DNA from: CAZKMM01 sp964592965
Lineage (GTDB): Bacteria > RBG-13-61-14 > DRUE01
Reading direction: 5' to 3'
Assembly: GCA_964592965.1 (NCBI GenBank)
Contig: CAZQJX010000011.1
Span: 1-33,705, forward strand
DNA length: 33,705 nt
A program made the translations under genes and the position numbers. The notes beneath the pieces are model-generated. The model was not told the origin of the DNA. It ran no database searches and was given only the letters and a program-made list of their open reading frames with translations. The first letter of the stretch is position 1. Each line of letters starts with the position of its first letter. Below, piece after piece: positions 30,770 through 33,705 of the stretch.

Positions 30770-33705
30770 ATGAAAAGATTATATCTGTTAACCCTTATTT
30801 TATTTCCTCTGGTTTTAAGGGCGGATAAGGAGGTATGGATGGCAATTGGCAAGCAATTTACCGAACCAGCGCAAATTAGCTCTGAGCAAATCTTTGGGCA
30901 AAATGCACCCAAGATAAAAGCGACCTATCCCACCTTCTTTTTTGTGGAATCAAGCGGAAAGCTATATCAGCTTGTTCGGCTGGAGGTAGAAAGCAAAGGC
31001 AGAGCTGGCTGGGCACAGGTAAGAGCAATTCGTTCCAACGGCGAGCAAAGCTCCACTCGCTTTTATCTTAAGCCCAAAAGATTTTCAGTAATGATTAAAG
31101 TCCCAGACCAAAGGCAAAAGGATAAACTTGTGCTTGAGCTGGTCTATCAAAATAGGCTTTGCCAAAGGCTCAGCTTTAACTGGAAGCCAGAGAAGCTCTG
31201 GAAGGTTTTTATCATTTTTGTCTCCCACCTTGACATCGGCTACACGGACACGCAGGATAAAATCTTTGCCAAGCGAGATAAAATCTTGGAGCGAGCAATT
31301 GAATATGCGAACCAAACCGCGGGCTGGGAAAAAGATTCTCAATTCCGCTGGACAGTTGAAGGCTCTTGGACTGTTAAGCATTTTTTAGAAAATCATCCAG
31401 AAAAAATTGATGAGCTTCGCAGGCTGGCAGAGCAAGGAAGGTTTGAGATATGCGCCAAATTAATGCATCTTCATTCCTCAACCGCAGGCTATGAGGAGCT
31501 TTTTAGAGAGATATATTACTCTCTGCAGGAGCTTGAGCCTCTGCTCGGAACAAAAATAGAAACCGTTATGCACAATGATGTCCCCGGATTTACCTGGGGA
31601 GAAGTTTCTGTTATGTCAGGTGCTGGCGTGAAATATTTTTCTTTTAATCCCAACACATTTTATCGTGGAGGAAATATTGTCAACAGCGCGGATGTGCCCA
31701 AAGCTTTTTACTGGCAGGGAAGGGACGGAGGTGAGCTTTTGGTCTGGCGCTCTCGCGGATACTGGGAAGCAACTTATCTTTTCTTTGGATTCAAAAAAAC
31801 CCTGCCCAAACTAACCCAGCTTCTTAAATCTTATGAAACCAAAGGTTATGAATATGATGCCATTCAACTTGTGCGCTCTGGATTTGATTATTACTTTTAC
31901 ACTGATAATTCCTATCCACGCTTCTCCGCCATTGAAACTATCCGAACCTGGAATGAAAACTTTGCCTATCCAAAGCTCATCTCTGCCACACCCAAAATGT
32001 TCTTTCATTATTTAGAAGAAAATTTTAAAGACAAAATCCCTCATCTTTCTGGCGATATGCCTGATTGGTGGGCAGATGGAGTTATTACATCTGCAAAAGA
32101 TGAGGCTTTGAGCAGGAAGCTTCATCACCAGCTGGCAGAGCTTGAGCTATTTTCATCAATTCTCAGCATTGTTGAGAAGAGCTATCTTTATCCTCAAAAG
32201 GAGATCAATCAGGCATATTTAAAAAACATCTTCTTTGACGAACATACCTGGGGATATATCACTCCCGCCTTTCCCAAGCAGAAAAAAATCTATCGCACCA
32301 AAGCGGGCTGGCTTAAATCCGCAAGTGCTCAGACAAATGAATTGAAAAAACAAACACTGGAGAAACTTGCAGAAAAAATTGCTAAAAAGACGCCTTCAGT
32401 GGTGGTTTTTAATCCGCTTTCTTGGCAGAGAAGCGATTTGGTTATGCTTGAGCTGACAAAGAGCTGGCTTGATGCTCATCAATGCTCAGCTGTAAAAATT
32501 CTTGATGAGAGCGGGAATGAACTGCCCCTGCAAATTGAAAAGCCCTCCTCTGGTCTGCTTCGTATTTACTTTATTGCTCAAAAGGTGCCACCTGTAGGAT
32601 ATAAAACATATCAGCTCGTGCCTGTTAAATCTTTACCTACTTACGCCCGAGCTTTTTCAATCAACTCGCAGGAAAAAACCATAACAAATAATAGATTTGT
32701 CCTTCGCTTTGGTAAAGATGGATATCTGGAAAGTATCTGGGATAAAAAACTGAATAAAGAGCTTGCACAAGGGAAAATCAGCGAATTTATCGTGCGAAAA
32801 CAGGACCTTCTTAACCTCATTGATAAAAAGAAAAGCGGAAAAGTAAAATCAATTGATTTTGAAAACGGCGCTGTGTTTGCCCGTGCATTTCTGAAAATCT
32901 CCGACCCAAACAATCCACGCGCTGAGATTAAGCAGGAAATACGAATATATGCAGGTCTTGATTGGATAGATGTAATAAATCACTTTCAAAACTATTACAA
33001 CAAACTCTGTCAGGCAAGATATTTTGCCTTTCCTTTTCAAATGAAAGATTTTGAAATATGGCTGGAAACTCCCTATGCTATAATGCGACCATATTACGAC
33101 CAGATAGAAGGATTTGCTAAATATTACGCAGTTGCTCATTCTGTTGTGCTTAAAAGTAAAACTGAAAATTATTCTATCATCTGGAGTACACGACAGGCGC
33201 CTATGATAGAACTCGGAGATATTACAAAAAAAGCAAGTTATTTCAGTCAAATATTAAACTTCCTTATGTATGACCCAGGACCATATCCTTGGAATCCAAC
33301 CCGACCCTGGATTTTTTCAGAAATTATGAATAACTACCAAAACACCAATTTTTCCCAGGCGCAAAAAGGAAGCGGAATTTGGCAGTATCGTATTGAACCT
33401 GCTGAATTGGATAATGATAGAGGCATTAAAAGCGGTTGGGAGCTGGCAGAACCTTTAATTGCTGTAAAAATTGATAGCGGTAAAAGCGAGCTTGCTCCAA
33501 AGGGGAGTTTTATTAAACTTTCGCCCAGCTCTGTTATTTTAACCTGCTGGAAAAAAGCTGAAGATGGAAATGAATTTATCCTTAGAATCTATCAGACCGC
33601 TTCATATAAAACCAGCGCAAAACTTTACTTCCCAGCTTTTAAAATAAAACAAGCCTGGCTCTGCGATAGCGTGGAGAGAATAATAAAACAACTTCCTCTT
33701 CGCTC
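30770..33705 (+). CDS. Secreted glycoside hydrolase family 38 (alpha-mannosidase-like), 3' end outside the window
   Basis: Partial: 978 complete codons and no stop before the window end. A signal peptide (MKRLYLLTLILFPLVLRA) sends it to the periplasm or outside. After an N-terminal beta region (20-145) the GH38 catalytic domain begins with VSHLDIGYTDT, whose His153 and Asp155 align with the zinc ligands of GH38 enzymes. Asp270 in MHNDVPGFTWG is the expected nucleophile and zinc ligand, and His492 in FFDEHTWGY the fourth ligand; the spacing fits Golgi mannosidase II (90, 92, 204, 471). The C-terminal beta-rich domains start near 540. The expected role is cleavage of alpha-mannosides from glycans. 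It belongs to the HNDVPG branch, not the classic one, so specificity is open. AGGAG precedes ATG 30770. Confidence 0.85.
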   Translation, partial: MKRLYLLTLILFPLVLRADKEVWMAIGKQFTEPAQISSEQIFGQNAPKIKATYPTFFFVESSGKLYQLVRLEVESKGRAGWAQVRAIRSNGEQSSTRFYLKPKRFSVMIKVPDQRQKDKLVLELVYQNRLCQRLSFNWKPEKLWKVFIIFVSHLDIGYTDTQDKIFAKRDKILERAIEYANQTAGWEKDSQFRWTVEGSWTVKHFLENHPEKIDELRRLAEQGRFEICAKLMHLHSSTAGYEELFREIYYSLQELEPLLGTKIETVMHNDVPGFTWGEVSVMSGAGVKYFSFNPNTFYRGGNIVNSADVPKAFYWQGRDGGELLVWRSRGYWEATYLFFGFKKTLPKLTQLLKSYETKGYEYDAIQLVRSGFDYYFYTDNSYPRFSAIETIRTWNENFAYPKLISATPKMFFHYLEENFKDKIPHLSGDMPDWWADGVITSAKDEALSRKLHHQLAELELFSSILSIVEKSYLYPQKEINQAYLKNIFFDEHTWGYITPAFPKQKKIYRTKAGWLKSASAQTNELKKQTLEKLAEKIAKKTPSVVVFNPLSWQRSDLVMLELTKSWLDAHQCSAVKILDESGNELPLQIEKPSSGLLRIYFIAQKVPPVGYKTYQLVPVKSLPTYARAFSINSQEKTITNNRFVLRFGKDGYLESIWDKKLNKELAQGKISEFIVRKQDLLNLIDKKKSGKVKSIDFENGAVFARAFLKISDPNNPRAEIKQEIRIYAGLDWIDVINHFQNYYNKLCQARYFAFPFQMKDFEIWLETPYAIMRPYYDQIEGFAKYYAVAHSVVLKSKTENYSIIWSTRQAPMIELGDITKKASYFSQILNFLMYDPGPYPWNPTRPWIFSEIMNNYQNTNFSQAQKGSGIWQYRIEPAELDNDRGIKSGWELAEPLIAVKIDSGKSELAPKGSFIKLSPSSVILTCWKKAEDGNEFILRIYQTASYKTSAKLYFPAFKIKQAWLCDSVERIIKQLPLR

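Noticed and set aside
1..33705. Insertion sequences, prophage, CRISPR arrays or rRNA
   Set aside because: No transposase or integrase, no regular short repeats and no rRNA-like stretch were seen on either strand.

Overview
The window looks like chromosomal DNA of a Gram-negative (diderm) bacterium: it has an apolipoprotein N-acyltransferase (Lnt), a lipobox lipoprotein, a Wzz/BY-kinase polysaccharide exporter protein and several secreted or periplasm-facing proteins. The code is standard, and the best promoters have sigma70-like TTGAC-17-TATAAT spacing. PATAN/DUF4388, PEGA and many TPR domains, an lnt-prfB-lysS run and a phoH-pgpH-ybeY run fit deep-branching groups such as Acidobacteriota, Aminicenantota or the former Deltaproteobacteria. 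That placement is an inference from gene content. No mobile element, CRISPR array, phage gene or rRNA was seen.

Layout. (1) 1-2.3 kb: a small Sm/SH3-like protein (+), then a convergent GT-C membrane glycosyltransferase with TPRs (-), 27 bases downstream of a tRNA-Arg(CCG) on the same strand. (2) 2.4-3.1 kb: a PEGA-domain lipoprotein (+). (3) 3.3-14.3 kb: a long minus-strand housekeeping run, in transcription order TPR/zinc-ribbon membrane protein, PATAN-domain protein, PhoH ATPase, PgpH-type c-di-AMP phosphodiesterase, YbeY, Lnt, RF2 and LysS. Many junctions overlap. RF2 is encoded with a programmed +1 frameshift, so its true start lies upstream of the longest open frame. (4) 14.3-14.7 kb: an AT-rich divergent control region. 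(5) 14.7-24.0 kb: a plus-strand surface-polysaccharide operon: DegT aminotransferase, membrane-bound nucleotide-sugar 4,6-dehydratase, Wzz/BY-kinase, O-antigen ligase/polymerase, TPR protein and nucleotide-sugar dehydrogenase. It makes precursors and handles polymerisation and length control, but no glycosyltransferase or flippase lies inside it. (6) 24.0-27.5 kb: an APC permease (-) divergent from a sphingosine-1-phosphate-lyase-like PLP enzyme (+) followed by a TSUP (TauE/SafE) anion transporter. (7) 27.6-30.7 kb: an unrecognised secreted protein, a membrane-anchored TlpA-like redoxin with Ser in place of the first active-site Cys, and an ABC-2 ATPase/permease pair. (8) 30.8 kb to the end: a secreted GH38 alpha-mannosidase-like enzyme cut off by the window edge.

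The most notable observations are a PATAN/DUF4388-like domain inserted inside the kinase domain of the BY-kinase, between Walker A' and Walker B; its tyrosine tail (18 Tyr in 23 residues); the bacterial S1P-lyase-like enzyme flanked by two transporters; and the redoxin/ABC operon. All functions are read from sequence motifs by eye; no database search was run.
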